Assembly: GCA_963780395.1 (NCBI GenBank) | Contig: CAWABY010000007.1 | Coordinates: forward strand, 4,685-68,684 | DNA: 64,000 bases | Direction: 5' to 3' | DNA from: VGBV01 sp963780395 | GTDB taxonomy: Bacteria; Actinomycetota; Thermoleophilia; Solirubrobacterales; 70-9 | Shown here: positions 47,796 through 57,721 of the stretch, in pieces | How positions within the stretch are numbered: the first letter of the stretch is position 1 | How the letters are laid out: every line of letters begins with the position of its first letter | The notes under the pieces: generated by a model | The model's database searches: none | Seen by the model: the letters and a program-made list of their open reading frames with translations, nothing else | What the model was told of the DNA's origin: nothing | Program-made: the position numbers and the translations under genes

Positions 47796-48581
47796 ATGGC
47801 CGTCCGCCTCACCCACATCGGCGGCCCCACCGTTCTGATCGAGATCGACGGTTGGCGGCTGCTGACCGACCCCACCTTCGACCCGCCGGGACGCCGCTAC
47901 ACGTTCGGCTGGGGCAGCTCGTCGCGGAAGCTCGAGGGGCCGGCCCTGGCGGTGAGCGAGCTGGGAGAGCTTGACGCGATCCTGCTCAGCCACGATCAGC
48001 ACGCCGACAACCTCGACGACGCCGGCCGCGAGCTGCTGGCGACCGTCGGGGCGGTCGTGACCACGAGCGCGGGCGCGAAGCGCATCGGGGCCGGCTCTCG
48101 CGGGCTCGACCCGTGGCAGAGCACCCGGCTCGAGGCGACCGGCCGCCCTTCGCTCGACATCACCGCTACGCCGTGCCGTCACGGAGCGCCGCTTATCCAC
48201 CTCCTGTCGGGCCCGACGATCGGCTTCGCCCTGAACAGGGTGGGGGAGGGGAGAAGCGCACTCTGGATCTCCGGCGACACCGTTCTCTACGGGGGCGTCC
48301 GGGAGGTGCCCGAGCGCATGGAGGTCGACGTCGCCCTCCTGCACCTGGGCGGCGTTCGCTTTCCGATCACCGGTCCGCTGCGCTACTCGATGACCGCCCG
48401 CGAGGCGGTGACGCTGTGCGGAGAGCTGAAGCCGCGGCTGGCGATCCCGGTCCACTACGAGGGCTGGGACCACTTCCGCGAGGGCAGGGAAGCGATCGAG
48501 CGCGAGCTGGCCCAAGCCCCTGCCGACGTCCGCGAACGATTCCGCTGGCTTCCGATCGGCGTCGCCACCGACGTCGATTAG
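47796..48581 (+). CDS. Metallo-beta-lactamase-fold hydrolase, UlaG-like
   Basis: A 261-residue protein. LTHIGGPTVLIEIDGWRLLTDPTFD opens the fold; SHDQHADNLD is the variant of the HxHxDH zinc motif; ATPCRHG, WISGDTVLYGG and IPVHYEGWDHFRE carry further ligands. The family includes RNA, lactone and phosphonate hydrolases. No substrate can be inferred. It stands 33 bases after the GFA gene. Confidence 0.85.
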   Translation: MAVRLTHIGGPTVLIEIDGWRLLTDPTFDPPGRRYTFGWGSSSRKLEGPALAVSELGELDAILLSHDQHADNLDDAGRELLATVGAVVTTSAGAKRIGAGSRGLDPWQSTRLEATGRPSLDITATPCRHGAPLIHLLSGPTIGFALNRVGEGRSALWISGDTVLYGGVREVPERMEVDVALLHLGGVRFPITGPLRYSMTAREAVTLCGELKPRLAIPVHYEGWDHFREGREAIERELAQAPADVRERFRWLPIGVATDVD

Positions 48582-48646
48582 CGGCGCGCGGCCTGCGCAT
48601 AGACTCTCGCGGCACAACGCCACGCGACGCGAGGAAGGGATTCGGC

Positions 48647-49492
48647 ATGGCAATCAGCGAGCGCGAGCAGCGGCAGATCGACAGCGCGAACGCGTCCGGC
48701 AAGACGCCCGTCGTCTTCATCCACGGGCTCTGGCTGATCCCGAGCAGCTGGGACAACTGGGTCGACTTCTTCGAGCAGAACGGCTACGCCGGCGTCACGC
48801 CCGACTGGCCCGACGATCCCGAAACGGTCGAGGAGGCGCGCGCCAACCCCGACGTCCTCGCCGGCAAGAAGCTCGAGCAGGTCGCCAAGCACACCGAGGA
48901 GGTCATCGCCGCGCTCGACAAGAAGCCGGTGGTGATGGGCCACTCGACCGGCGGCCTGCTGACCTTCATGATCGCCGGGCGGGGGATTGCTGCAGCCTCG
49001 GTCCCGATCGACCCAGGTCCCTTCCGCGGTGTGCTTCCTCTGCCTTTCTCGGCACTGAAGTCGGCCTGGCCGGTGTTGGGCAATCCGTTCAACCGGGGCA
49101 AGGCGATCACGCTGACCCAGGAGCAGTTCAACTACGGCTGGGCCAACGCGCTGGACGAGGACGAGGCGAAGCGCCTCTACGACACCTACCACGTGGCCGC
49201 GCCGGGAGTGGCGCTGATGCAGATGGCGAACGCCAACCTCAACCCCTTCACGGAGGCGAAGGCCGACAGCAAGAACCCCGACCGCGGCCCGATGCTGGTC
49301 ATTTCCGGCGAGAAGGACCACACGGTCCCCCCGGCGATCGCGAACGCGGCCTACAAGCGCCAGAAGCGCAACCCGAACGTGACCGAGATCGCCAAGATCC
49401 CCAACCGCGGGCACGCGCTGACGATCGACAGCGGCTGGCAGGAGGTCGCGCAGACCGCGCTCGACTTCCTCAAGAAGAACAACGTCACGTAG
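48647..49492 (+). CDS. Alpha/beta hydrolase
   Basis: A 281-residue enzyme from ATG 48647, with a ribosome-binding site GAGGAAGGGA. VVFIHGLWLIPSSWDNW is the oxyanion region, GHSTGGLL holds the nucleophile Ser, SGEKDHTVP the Asp and IPNRGHALT the His. It probably cleaves a small ester or lactone. No signal peptide is present. It is convergent with the TetR gene. Confidence 0.88.
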   Translation: MAISEREQRQIDSANASGKTPVVFIHGLWLIPSSWDNWVDFFEQNGYAGVTPDWPDDPETVEEARANPDVLAGKKLEQVAKHTEEVIAALDKKPVVMGHSTGGLLTFMIAGRGIAAASVPIDPGPFRGVLPLPFSALKSAWPVLGNPFNRGKAITLTQEQFNYGWANALDEDEAKRLYDTYHVAAPGVALMQMANANLNPFTEAKADSKNPDRGPMLVISGEKDHTVPPAIANAAYKRQKRNPNVTEIAKIPNRGHALTIDSGWQEVAQTALDFLKKNNVT

Positions 49493-49504
49493 GCGAAGCG
49501 ATCG

Positions 49505-50068
49505 CTAGTCGCGGCTGACCGCGCGCCAGCAGGCGTCGGCGGTCGCCCGCAACTGCTTCTGCGTCAGCTTCTCGCCTCCCGCGGCCAGCCGCACCGCCGG
49601 GGCCATCCCCAGCTCGTAGAGCACCTCCAGCGGAAGCGGCTGTATGTGGTCGGCGAACGGCGGGGCGCCCACGGCCTCCACGAGCGGGTCGCCGTCGCGC
49701 GCCATCGCGGCTTCGTGGGCGGGCCCCTTGTAGGGCGAGCAGTCGACCTGGAGCAGGAACAGGGCGTGGTCGCGGTTGGCGGCCAGATGCTCGTAGGCGG
49801 CGAGCCACATCTGGCGGAAAAAGTCCCGCGGGGCCATGTCCGGTCCAACCCCCGCCATCGCCGCCTCGTGCCACTCGCCCTTGGTCTCGAGGTAGGTGGC
49901 CAGGACCAGCTCGTCCTTCGAGGCGTAGTGGGTGTAGGCCGTGCCCGTCGCGACGCCGGCCTCGGCGGCGACGGCGCTCATCGACGCGCCGTGAAAGCCG
50001 TGCTTGGCGACAAGCGCGCGCAGCGCCTGCCGCACCGCCGCAGCCCGATCTAGCGCAGCGACGACCAT
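49505..50068 (-). CDS. TetR-family transcriptional regulator
   Basis: A 187-residue protein with an N-terminal helix-turn-helix (GASMSAVAAEAGVATGTAYTHYASKDELVLATYL) and a ligand-binding C-terminal domain. It starts three bases after the SDR stop, so it is the second gene of an SDR-TetR operon. The palindrome at 51036-51055 in front of the SDR gene is its likely operator, giving autorepression released by a small ligand, perhaps the SDR substrate. Confidence 0.9.
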   Translation of the reverse strand: MVVAALDRAAAVRQALRALVAKHGFHGASMSAVAAEAGVATGTAYTHYASKDELVLATYLETKGEWHEAAMAGVGPDMAPRDFFRQMWLAAYEHLAANRDHALFLLQVDCSPYKGPAHEAAMARDGDPLVEAVGAPPFADHIQPLPLEVLYELGMAPAVRLAAGGEKLTQKQLRATADACWRAVSRD

Positions 50069-50071
50069 CGG

Positions 50072-51019
50072 CTATGCGGCCATGCGATCGGCGCCGCTGC
50101 CGTTCAAGTCCATCGGGACGCCCGTCTCGCGCTCGGAGACCTCCCAGAGCCGATTGACCCCGCGGTTCCCGACGCGGCGGAAGATCGGCTTGCGCACCGG
50201 CCGTCCGCTGTTGACCCACTTCGGCCCATAGAACTGGCCGCCCTTCGCATTCGGGTCGGTCGCCGCGCGCAGCTGCGAGAGGGCACCGTAGGCGGGCGAC
50301 ATGCCCTGGCTGCCGGCGAGCGAATGGAAGAAGCGCTGGCTGCGGCCGCCCTCCGTCTCCTGCACGCTGACCGCCTGCAGCTCGGTGTTGGAGAGGCCGG
50401 GGTGAGCGATCAGGCTCTCCACAGGCGCCCCCGCCTGCTTCAGCTTCCTGTCGAGGCCCAGCCCGAACTGGAAGTTGGCGAACTTCGACTGCCCGTAGGC
50501 CTTCCAGGCTCCGTAGGAGCCCTCGAGGTGGGGGTTCTTGGGGTTCACGGTCCGGCCCATGTGGTGGGCGGTGCTGGTCACAGTGACGATCCGCGGCGCA
50601 TCCGCCTTCAGCAGCGCGGGCATCAGCAGCGCGGTCAGCGTCCAGTGGCCGAGGTGGTTGGTACCGAACTGCATCTCGTAGCCGTCGGCGGTCTTGCGCT
50701 CCGGGATCCCCATCACACCGGCGTTGTTGATCAGCAGGTCGATGGTGGGGTGGGAGGAGAGGATCTTCTCCGCCGCTGCCTTGACCGAGGCCTGGTCTCC
50801 CAGGTCGAGCTCGACAAGCTCCAGCGAGGCGTCGGGGTTGGTCCCCTTGATGTTCTCGACCGCCGCGTTCGCCTTCTCCTGGTTGCGGGCGGCCATGACG
50901 ACGTGGGCCCCGGCTCCCGCGAGGGCGCGCGAGGTCTCGAGGCCGAGCCCTCCGTTGGCGCCGGTGACGACCGCGGTGCGGCCCTTCTGGTCGGGGATGT
51001 CTGCGGTCGTCCAGCTCAT
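50072..51019 (-). CDS. Short-chain dehydrogenase/reductase
   Basis: A 315-residue NAD(P) oxidoreductase. TGANGGLGLETSRALA is the cofactor loop, LINNAGVMG follows, and YGAWKAYGQSKFANF gives the Tyr-x3-Lys-like active site (YGQSK). Similar to the retinol dehydrogenase-like SDRs common in actinobacteria. A strong ribosome-binding site (GAGGAGG) precedes ATG 51019. It is divergent from ahcY. Confidence 0.92.
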   Translation of the reverse strand: MSWTTADIPDQKGRTAVVTGANGGLGLETSRALAGAGAHVVMAARNQEKANAAVENIKGTNPDASLELVELDLGDQASVKAAAEKILSSHPTIDLLINNAGVMGIPERKTADGYEMQFGTNHLGHWTLTALLMPALLKADAPRIVTVTSTAHHMGRTVNPKNPHLEGSYGAWKAYGQSKFANFQFGLGLDRKLKQAGAPVESLIAHPGLSNTELQAVSVQETEGGRSQRFFHSLAGSQGMSPAYGALSQLRAATDPNAKGGQFYGPKWVNSGRPVRKPIFRRVGNRGVNRLWEVSERETGVPMDLNGSGADRMAA

Positions 51020-51035
51020 TTGCTGCCTCCTCGGT

Positions 51036-51055
51036 CTGATTGAACGTTCATTCAG
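51036..51055. promoter_or_regulatory. Palindromic operator for the TetR-family regulator
   Basis: CTGATTGAACGTTCATTCAG matches its own reverse complement at 18 of 20 positions, with the perfect core TGAACGTTCA. It sits 17-36 bases before the SDR start, whose operon includes a TetR gene, as expected of an autoregulated operator. Confidence 0.75.
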
Positions 51056-51160
51056 TCCGCGAACCGTAGCATCCCGATCGTCGGCCTGCTGGTCCGGGCG
51101 ACGACTGCCCTACGCTTCACGGCGTACTCACTGCGTAAACGACAGGGAGCCCTCCAACCC

Positions 51161-52597
<1,437 letters not shown>

Positions 52598-52609
52598 GGC
52601 TCCCGGCGC

Positions 52610-52954
52610 GTGCCGACCTGGGCCGACGTCGTCAGGATCGGAAAGCGCTTCCCCGGGGTCGAGGAGGGAACCTGGTTCCGCACGCCCGCCCTGAAGGTGG
52701 CCGGCAAGGGCGGGTTCTGTCGCCTGCGCACCGACCCGGACGCGCTGGTGATCCGAGTCCCCGACATGGAGGACAAGGAGGCGATGATCGACAGCGACCC
52801 CGACGTCTACTTCACGACGCCGCATTACGACGGCTACCCGTTTGTGTTGGTAAGGCTGGAGGCGATCGACAGGGACGAGCTCGCGGGCCTGATCGAGGAC
52901 GCCTGGCGAACGCGCGCGACCAAGAAGCTGATCGCCGAGTACGACGACGCCTGA
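52610..52954 (+). CDS. MmcQ/YjbR-family protein
   Basis: A 114-residue protein from GTG 52610: FPGVEEGTWFRTPALKVAGKGGFCRL and DVYFTTPHYDGYPFVLVRLEAIDRDELAGLIEDAWRTRATKKL match the YjbR fold (double-wing-like DNA-binding family). Function is not established. It follows ahcY after 12 bases. Confidence 0.82.
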   Translation: MPTWADVVRIGKRFPGVEEGTWFRTPALKVAGKGGFCRLRTDPDALVIRVPDMEDKEAMIDSDPDVYFTTPHYDGYPFVLVRLEAIDRDELAGLIEDAWRTRATKKLIAEYDDA

Positions 52955-53004
52955 CGCGCGGGCGCTGCGATGCGCCGGGTCCCCCGGCTAGCCTTGTCCC
53001 CGCG

Positions 53005-53694
53005 ATGAGGCTTCGAACCGTCCTGGTGCTGGTCTGCGGTGGCGCCCTGCTGGGCGCAGCCCCCGCCGGCGCGATCACGGCCAAGCCGGTCGGTTGGGGC
53101 CCGCTCTCGAGCAAGAAGGCGGCGAAGAAGGTGAAGCGCTCGAAGTGGGAGCCGCGGCCCGAGAACGCCGCCGAGAACCACCGTGTGCCGAAGAAGGCGC
53201 TCCTGCGGGCGTGGCGGGCGCGCAGCGACATGGCCTACGCGAAGTACGTGAACGGCCGCTTCAAGGGCACGACCGACGAGATCATCCAGTGGGCCGCCCG
53301 CAAGTGGGGGCTCGATCCCGAGCTGTTGCGCGCCGTGGCGGTGGTCGAGTCGTGGTGGCGGATGTCGGCGGTCGGCGACAACGGCGACTCGTTCGGGCTC
53401 TACCAGGTGCGCCGCCCGTACCACTGCTGGGACGACTGCGCGATCGCGCGCAGGTTCACCGCGTTCAACGCCGACTACTACGGCGGCATCATCCGCGCCT
53501 ACTTCGACGGACAAATGGGATGGCTGAACACCGTCGAGCGCGGCCAGGACTACGCGCCGGGTGACATCTGGGGCAGCGTCGGGGCCTGGTTCTCGGGCCG
53601 CTGGCGCACCCAGCCCAGCCTCGACTACATCGGCGTCGTCCAGCAGCGCCTGGCGGAGCGCACCTGGGCGCAGGACGATTTCGGGGAGGGCTAG
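53005..53694 (+). CDS. Secreted lytic-transglycosylase-like protein
   Basis: A 229-residue protein from ATG 53005, with signal peptide (VLVLVCGGALLGAAPAGA). A basic region is followed by a lysozyme-like domain: WGLDPELLRAVAVVESWWRMSAVGDNGDSFGLYQVRRP, with the catalytic Glu in VES and the SFGLYQV motif of SLT folds. Two Cys (HCWDDC) may form a disulfide. It probably cleaves peptidoglycan glycan strands. Confidence 0.82.
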   Translation: MRLRTVLVLVCGGALLGAAPAGAITAKPVGWGPLSSKKAAKKVKRSKWEPRPENAAENHRVPKKALLRAWRARSDMAYAKYVNGRFKGTTDEIIQWAARKWGLDPELLRAVAVVESWWRMSAVGDNGDSFGLYQVRRPYHCWDDCAIARRFTAFNADYYGGIIRAYFDGQMGWLNTVERGQDYAPGDIWGSVGAWFSGRWRTQPSLDYIGVVQQRLAERTWAQDDFGEG

Positions 53695-53758
53695 CGGAAT
53701 AAATCGCGCCCGTTCGCGTCTCCAGCAGGGACTCGAAAAGGAGACACGAAAGGACGCC

Positions 53759-54058
53759 ATGAACACCTATGCGATTCGCCGCAAGAACGCCTGGGAGACA
53801 CCCGAGGAGTTGAAGCCGGCGGCCGAGCGCTCGAAGCAGGTCGCCGACAGCTACTTCGTGGACGAGGTCCGCTGGATCCGCAGCTACGTGATCGCGGAAA
53901 CCGACGGCTCGCTGGGGACCGTATGCATCTACCAGGCCAGCGATCCCGAGGCCCTTCGCAAGCACGCGGCGCGGGTCGGTATGCCCGCCGACGAGATCCT
54001 GAACGTGGCCAACACCCTCATCGTCCGGCCCGATCCGGAACCGGTGGCGGCCGAGTAG
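53759..54058 (+). CDS. DUF4242-like small protein
   Basis: A 99-residue protein; WETPEELKPAAERSKQVADSYFVDEVRWIRSYVIAE and CIYQASDPEALRKHAARVGMPADEI match DUF4242, whose relative SCO4226 in Streptomyces binds nickel. The start at ATG 53759 follows AAAGGA. The short ferredoxin-like fold may bind metal. Role unknown. Confidence 0.72.
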   Translation: MNTYAIRRKNAWETPEELKPAAERSKQVADSYFVDEVRWIRSYVIAETDGSLGTVCIYQASDPEALRKHAARVGMPADEILNVANTLIVRPDPEPVAAE

Positions 54059-54093
54059 ACGCGGGCATGGGCGTGGCCTACTAAGGTCCGCCC

Positions 54094-54468
54094 ATGCTCG
54101 ATCACCTCGGGATCAACGTCTCCGACTACGCGCGCAGCAAGGAGTTCTACGAGAAGGCGCTCGCGCCGCTCGGGATCTCGACGCTGATGGAGCCGGTGGA
54201 CGGCTTCGGCGGCATGGGCGGCAGCGACGGCATGCCGTTTTTCTGGATCACAGAGCAGCGCCAGCCGGTCACCGAGAACGTCCACGTCGCCTTCTCCGCG
54301 CCTGACCGCGCGACCGTGGACGCCTTCCACGAGGCCGCGCTCGCCGCGGGCGCCACCGACAACGGCGGTCCCGGCATACGCGAGATCTACCACCCGTCCT
54401 ACTACGGCGCCTTCGTGCTCGACCTGGACGGAAACAACATCGAGGCTTGCTGTCACCGGCCCGAGTAG
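54094..54468 (+). CDS. VOC-family (glyoxalase/dioxygenase fold) protein
   Basis: A 124-residue protein with HLGINVSDYARSKEFYEKAL, FHEAALAAGATDNGGPG and YHPSYYGAFVLDLDGNNIEA, the betaalphabetabetabeta repeats and Glu of the VOC superfamily. Metal ligands are compatible with His and Glu. Substrate unknown. Its last codons are partly duplicated downstream (54478-54494). Confidence 0.88.
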   Translation: MLDHLGINVSDYARSKEFYEKALAPLGISTLMEPVDGFGGMGGSDGMPFFWITEQRQPVTENVHVAFSAPDRATVDAFHEAALAAGATDNGGPGIREIYHPSYYGAFVLDLDGNNIEACCHRPE

Positions 54469-54494
54469 CCACCTGTCCATCGAGGCTTGCTCTC
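54438..54494 (+). repeat. 17-bp direct repeat at the 3' end of the VOC gene
   Basis: CATCGAGGCTTGCTGTC (54438-54454) recurs as CATCGAGGCTTGCTCTC (54478-54494) with one mismatch, 40 bases apart; both are followed by similar CGGGCC-like sequence. This is a partial tandem duplication of the gene end. Confidence 0.8.
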
Positions 54495-54523
54495 GCGGGC
54501 CAAACTAGTTAGGCTGCGGCGGC

Positions 54524-55126
54524 ATGGAGGGAATGCGCAGGAACAAGGGACTGACGGGGCTCGCGCTGCTGGCGATCCTCGCGCTCATGCTCAGCGTCAC
54601 CGTCGGCACGGCGGCGACCGCTGCGGGCGGCAGCGCGGCCGAGATCGCCAAGAAGAAGAAGTGCAAGAAGAAGAAGGCGAGCTCCTCCAAGAAGAAGAAG
54701 TGCAAGAAGAAGAAGAAGAAGGGCGCGAAGCCCGCGCCGCTGGTACGGGCGACGCTGACGTGGGACACGAACGCCGACTTCGACCTCTGGGTCTTCGACA
54801 CGGCCGGGAACAGGGCCCGAGCTGCTTCGAACACGATCGCCAACACGACGTTCTCTGCCAACGACACGATGGACACCGGCGGGCTCGGCCCCGAGACCTT
54901 CACCGACAACATCTTCAAGAAGCCGCGGACGTGCCTTCAGCTTCGGCGTCTGCTATCCAGGACGGCGGCTCGAACCCACACCAACTTCACGATCGACTAC
55001 GTGACGGCCGACGGCGTACAGCCACACCGGCAACCAAGGTGTGGAGACCGCCTCGGATCGGACGGAGCGCCACAGCGAGTTCACGGCGGGGCACCGATTC
55101 CCGCCGGCTACTGCCCGGCCCCGTAG
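54524..55126 (+). CDS. Secreted protein with Lys/Cys-rich segment after the signal peptide (frameshifted)
   Basis: ATG 54524 opens a signal peptide (LTGLALLAILALMLSVTVG), then AKKKKCKKKKASSSKKKKCKKKKKK, then RATLTWDTNADFDLWVFDTAGN, a strand pattern like YfaP-type domains. After about 54930 the frame must change several times to follow VCYQDGGSNPHTNFTIDYVTADG and the later HSEFTAG segment; the probable end is YCPAP at 55126. Net length is in frame (603 nt). Unlike the proteases, the Lys block is N-terminal in the mature protein. Confidence 0.65.
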   Translation: MEGMRRNKGLTGLALLAILALMLSVTVGTAATAAGGSAAEIAKKKKCKKKKASSSKKKKCKKKKKKGAKPAPLVRATLTWDTNADFDLWVFDTAGNRARAASNTIANTTFSANDTMDTGGLGPETFTDNIFKKPRTCLQLRRLLSRTAARTHTNFTIDYVTADGVQPHRQPRCGDRLGSDGAPQRVHGGAPIPAGYCPAP

Positions 55127-55127
55127 A

Positions 55128-55502
55128 CTGCGCCTGGAGGTCGTCCAGGTGCCGGTCGCGGACGTCGACCGCGCCAAGGCCTTCTATGAGGAGCGGGTCG
55201 GCTTCGAGGTCGACCATGACACCCAGATCAGCGACGAGCGCCGCGTGGTCCAGCTCACCCCGCCGGGATCAGCCTGCTCGATCGTGATCGGCACCGGCCT
55301 GGCCGAGATGGAGCCCGGATCGCTGAAGGGACTGCAGCTGACCGTGCGCGACATGGACGCCGTCCGCGACGGCCTGATCGAGCGCGGGGTGGAGGTGAGC
55401 GAGGTCGAGGTCCTCGGCCGCGAGGGCCGCCCCGGTTTCAAGCACGCCCATTTCAGCGACCCCGACGGCAACACCTGGGTCCTCCAGGAACTCCCCGCGT
55501 GA
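55128..55502 (+). CDS. VOC-family protein
   Basis: About 124 residues. RLEVVQVPVADVDRAKAFYEERVGF is the normal beginning of this family; VQLTPPGSACSIVIGTG, RDMDAVRDGLIERGVEVSEVE and FKHAHFSDPDGNTWVLQELP follow. The only start at the right place is CTG 55128; the text GACTGCGC may hide an ATG if one C is extra. It overlaps the next gene by four bases. Confidence 0.8.
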   Translation: MRLEVVQVPVADVDRAKAFYEERVGFEVDHDTQISDERRVVQLTPPGSACSIVIGTGLAEMEPGSLKGLQLTVRDMDAVRDGLIERGVEVSEVEVLGREGRPGFKHAHFSDPDGNTWVLQELPA

Positions 55503-56431
55503 GCTGGAGCGACGAGGTCGACGAGATCCTCGGCGGGGACCTTGCGGTCGGCCTCGCGTACCTGACCCCCGCCGAGGGGGTCCTGATCACGCCGATGGCT
55601 CCGGTCGGGATGCGCGACCGCGAGGCCGGCACGGTCACACTCAGCAGCTCGCTCGCGTTGTGGAAGAAGCTCGACCGAATCAGCCGCAACCCCGGCGTTG
55701 CCGTCGTCTATCACGCGCGCGAGCACGGCTTCACCGACCGCCCCGGCTTCGTCGTCGTCCAGGGCCGCGCCTCCTTCGACGCCACGCCCGACCGTGCCTG
55801 GCTCGAGTCGATCACCCCCCAGTGGGACAAGTTCCTCGTGCCCCGCTCGACCGGCCTCGCCGGGCGCATGCAGCGCGTCTACTACTGGGAGCGGGTGGCG
55901 ATCACAGTCGAGGTCGAGCGCGTGGTCGCCCATCCCGACACCGAGGCCACCCAGCAGCCCCAGGTTTTCGGGTCCGAGCGCCCGCCGCCGCCCGAGCCCC
56001 AGAAGCCGCCGCGCAACGGCACCGGGCCGCGGGTGGATGCCGCAAAGGTCGCGTCCCACGTCGAGCGGCTGCCCCACACGCTGCTCGGCTGGTGCGGGTC
56101 CGACGGGCTGCCGGAGGTGGTCCCGGTCTCGGGCGCCTCGACCACCCTCGTCCAGGGCCTCCGCCTCACCGTCCCGCCCGGCTCCGTGCCCCAGGGCGGC
56201 CGTCGCGCCGGGCTCACCTCGCACTGGTTCAAGCCGCGCATGGTCGGCCAGGAACAGCGCATCCACACCGGCTGGCTGATGACAGACGAGGAGCAAGAGC
56301 CGCTCTACGCCCCCCACAGCAAGGCCGGCTACCGGATGCCGGCCTCGAAGCTCGCCTACACGATCGGCTGCGCCTCGCTCGCCACCCGCATGCCCGCCGC
56401 GCGCAAGGCCGGCGTGGCGCCCGCTACTTGA
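55499..56431 (+). CDS. FMN-binding split-barrel protein (pyridoxamine oxidase-like), duplicated
   Basis: A 310-residue protein from GTG 55499. The first half (LITPMAPVGMRDREAGTVTLSSSLALWKKLDRISRNPGVAVVYHARE, then VVQGRASFD) is like flavin-reductase/pyridoxamine oxidase split barrels; the second half (PHTLLGWCGSDGLPEVVPVSG, GLTSHWFKPRMVGQEQR) seems a degenerate second barrel. It may bind FMN or F420. Function is open. Its end overlaps the convergent glutathione transferase gene. Confidence 0.68.
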   Translation: MSWSDEVDEILGGDLAVGLAYLTPAEGVLITPMAPVGMRDREAGTVTLSSSLALWKKLDRISRNPGVAVVYHAREHGFTDRPGFVVVQGRASFDATPDRAWLESITPQWDKFLVPRSTGLAGRMQRVYYWERVAITVEVERVVAHPDTEATQQPQVFGSERPPPPEPQKPPRNGTGPRVDAAKVASHVERLPHTLLGWCGSDGLPEVVPVSGASTTLVQGLRLTVPPGSVPQGGRRAGLTSHWFKPRMVGQEQRIHTGWLMTDEEQEPLYAPHSKAGYRMPASKLAYTIGCASLATRMPAARKAGVAPAT

Positions 56432-57110
56432 CCGACTCGACGAACCCGCGCACCTCGGCGGCCGGTTCCGAGTAAGCGTCGCCGAGCGCGTCCTCGACCG
56501 ACTTCCTGTGGTCGGTCGCCCACTTCGGCAGCTCGTAGTCGATCGCGTCCAGGAACTCGAGCGTTACCGCGAGGCGGATGTCGGCGATCGTGGGTGAGTC
56601 CGCGCCGCCGACGAACTTCCCGCTGCCGTCCAGGAACCAGTCGTTGTAGGCCTCGAGCGGGGCGGCGAGCGCCTCGGTCGCGTCCTTCGCGGCCTTGTCC
56701 TTCATCGCGTCGTCGGCTTCGGACGTGGCGACCTCGCCCGCGTACTGCGGGAAGCCGAGGGTGGGGTAGGTGGCGCGCGCGACCAGCGGGTAGATCGTGC
56801 CGATCAAATAGAACAGCGCGCTGTCGACCATCGCCCGCTTGCCCGGATCGCTGGGATAGAACTGGTCCAGGCCGTCGCGGTTGCAGAGGTACTGCATGAT
56901 CGCGCAGCTCTCCCACAGCGATCCCTTCGGCAGCCCCTCCTCCTCCAGCAGCGGCGTCAGGTCGGACGGGTTCTTCTTCAGGAACTCGGGCGTGCTCTTG
57001 TTCCCCCACATGTCGACCTCCTCGTGATCGAGCCCGGCGGCCCGCACGAAGACGCGCACGGAGAGGTTGTTGACGCTCGGCTTCAGGATGCTCAGCGTGT
57101 GGGTTGCCAT
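56424..57110 (-). CDS. Glutathione S-transferase-like protein
   Basis: A 228-residue protein: TLSILKPSVNNLSVRVFVRAAGLDHEEVDM opens the thioredoxin-like domain (Ser in place of the catalytic residue position), LWESCAIMQYLCNRDG follows, and GADSPTIADIRLAVTLEFLD marks the all-helical domain. Actinobacteria mostly use mycothiol, so a non-glutathione thiol or ligand-binding role is possible. It is the last gene of the minus-strand operon 61064-56424. Confidence 0.88.
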   Translation of the reverse strand: MATHTLSILKPSVNNLSVRVFVRAAGLDHEEVDMWGNKSTPEFLKKNPSDLTPLLEEEGLPKGSLWESCAIMQYLCNRDGLDQFYPSDPGKRAMVDSALFYLIGTIYPLVARATYPTLGFPQYAGEVATSEADDAMKDKAAKDATEALAAPLEAYNDWFLDGSGKFVGGADSPTIADIRLAVTLEFLDAIDYELPKWATDHRKSVEDALGDAYSEPAAEVRGFVESVK

Positions 57111-57122
57111 CTCAGCTCCCTC

Positions 57123-57710
57123 CTAGGAGTAGGGGTCCTTTGGCGAACGGTCCTCGGACAGCGTCTGTTGCGAGCGCGTCACGAGGTTCTCGATCGCGTC
57201 GGCCAGATGCTCCTGGTCGATGTTGTAGTCAGCGCGGTCGGTCCTGATCTTGTGCGCCTCCAGCAGCACGTCGGCGTGGGTGTGGCCGGCCGGCGGCTCG
57301 AAGCGGTACGAGGCCAGCTCGATCAGCAGCCCCATCGGATCCTCGAAATACATGGAGTCCATGAAGCCCCGATCCCGCAGGGCCGGCTCGATCCCGCGCT
57401 CCTTCAGCCGCTCCTCCGCCTGGTGCCAGGTCGCCTGGCTGACGTTGAAGGCGAGGTGGTGAACGCAGCCGGGATCGGTCGGCGTGCGCTCGGAATCCTT
57501 CTCGCGGTCCTCCTTGGTAAAGACCGTGATCAGCCGCCCATCGCCGGGATCGAAATAGAGGTGGCTCTCGTTCTCGTTGTCGAGGTTGGGCTGCTCGAAG
57601 ATGAACGGCATACCCAGGATCCCCTCCCAGAAGTCGATGGAGGTCTGCCGGTCCGCCCCGACGAGCGTGATGTGGTGGACGCCCTGGGTCTGGATCTTCT
57701 GCAGCGCCAT
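57123..57710 (-). CDS. VOC-family ring-cleaving dioxygenase-like protein
   Basis: A 195-residue protein from ATG 57710. GVHHITLVGADRQTSIDFWEGILGMPF, RTPTDPGCVHHLAFNVSQATW and SMYFEDPMGLLIELASYRF supply His, His and Glu positions of extradiol-type VOC enzymes. A C-terminal helical extension of about 50 residues follows. In frame it appears joined to the upstream ligase frame, but only because of the ligase frameshift. Likely acts on an aromatic or thioester intermediate in this operon. Confidence 0.85.
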   Translation of the reverse strand: MALQKIQTQGVHHITLVGADRQTSIDFWEGILGMPFIFEQPNLDNENESHLYFDPGDGRLITVFTKEDREKDSERTPTDPGCVHHLAFNVSQATWHQAEERLKERGIEPALRDRGFMDSMYFEDPMGLLIELASYRFEPPAGHTHADVLLEAHKIRTDRADYNIDQEHLADAIENLVTRSQQTLSEDRSPKDPYS

Positions 57711-57721
57711 CGTGTTTGAGC

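Noticed and set aside
51020..51160. S-adenosylhomocysteine riboswitch upstream of ahcY
   Set aside because: I could not find the conserved SAH aptamer core; only a TetR-type palindrome is clear.
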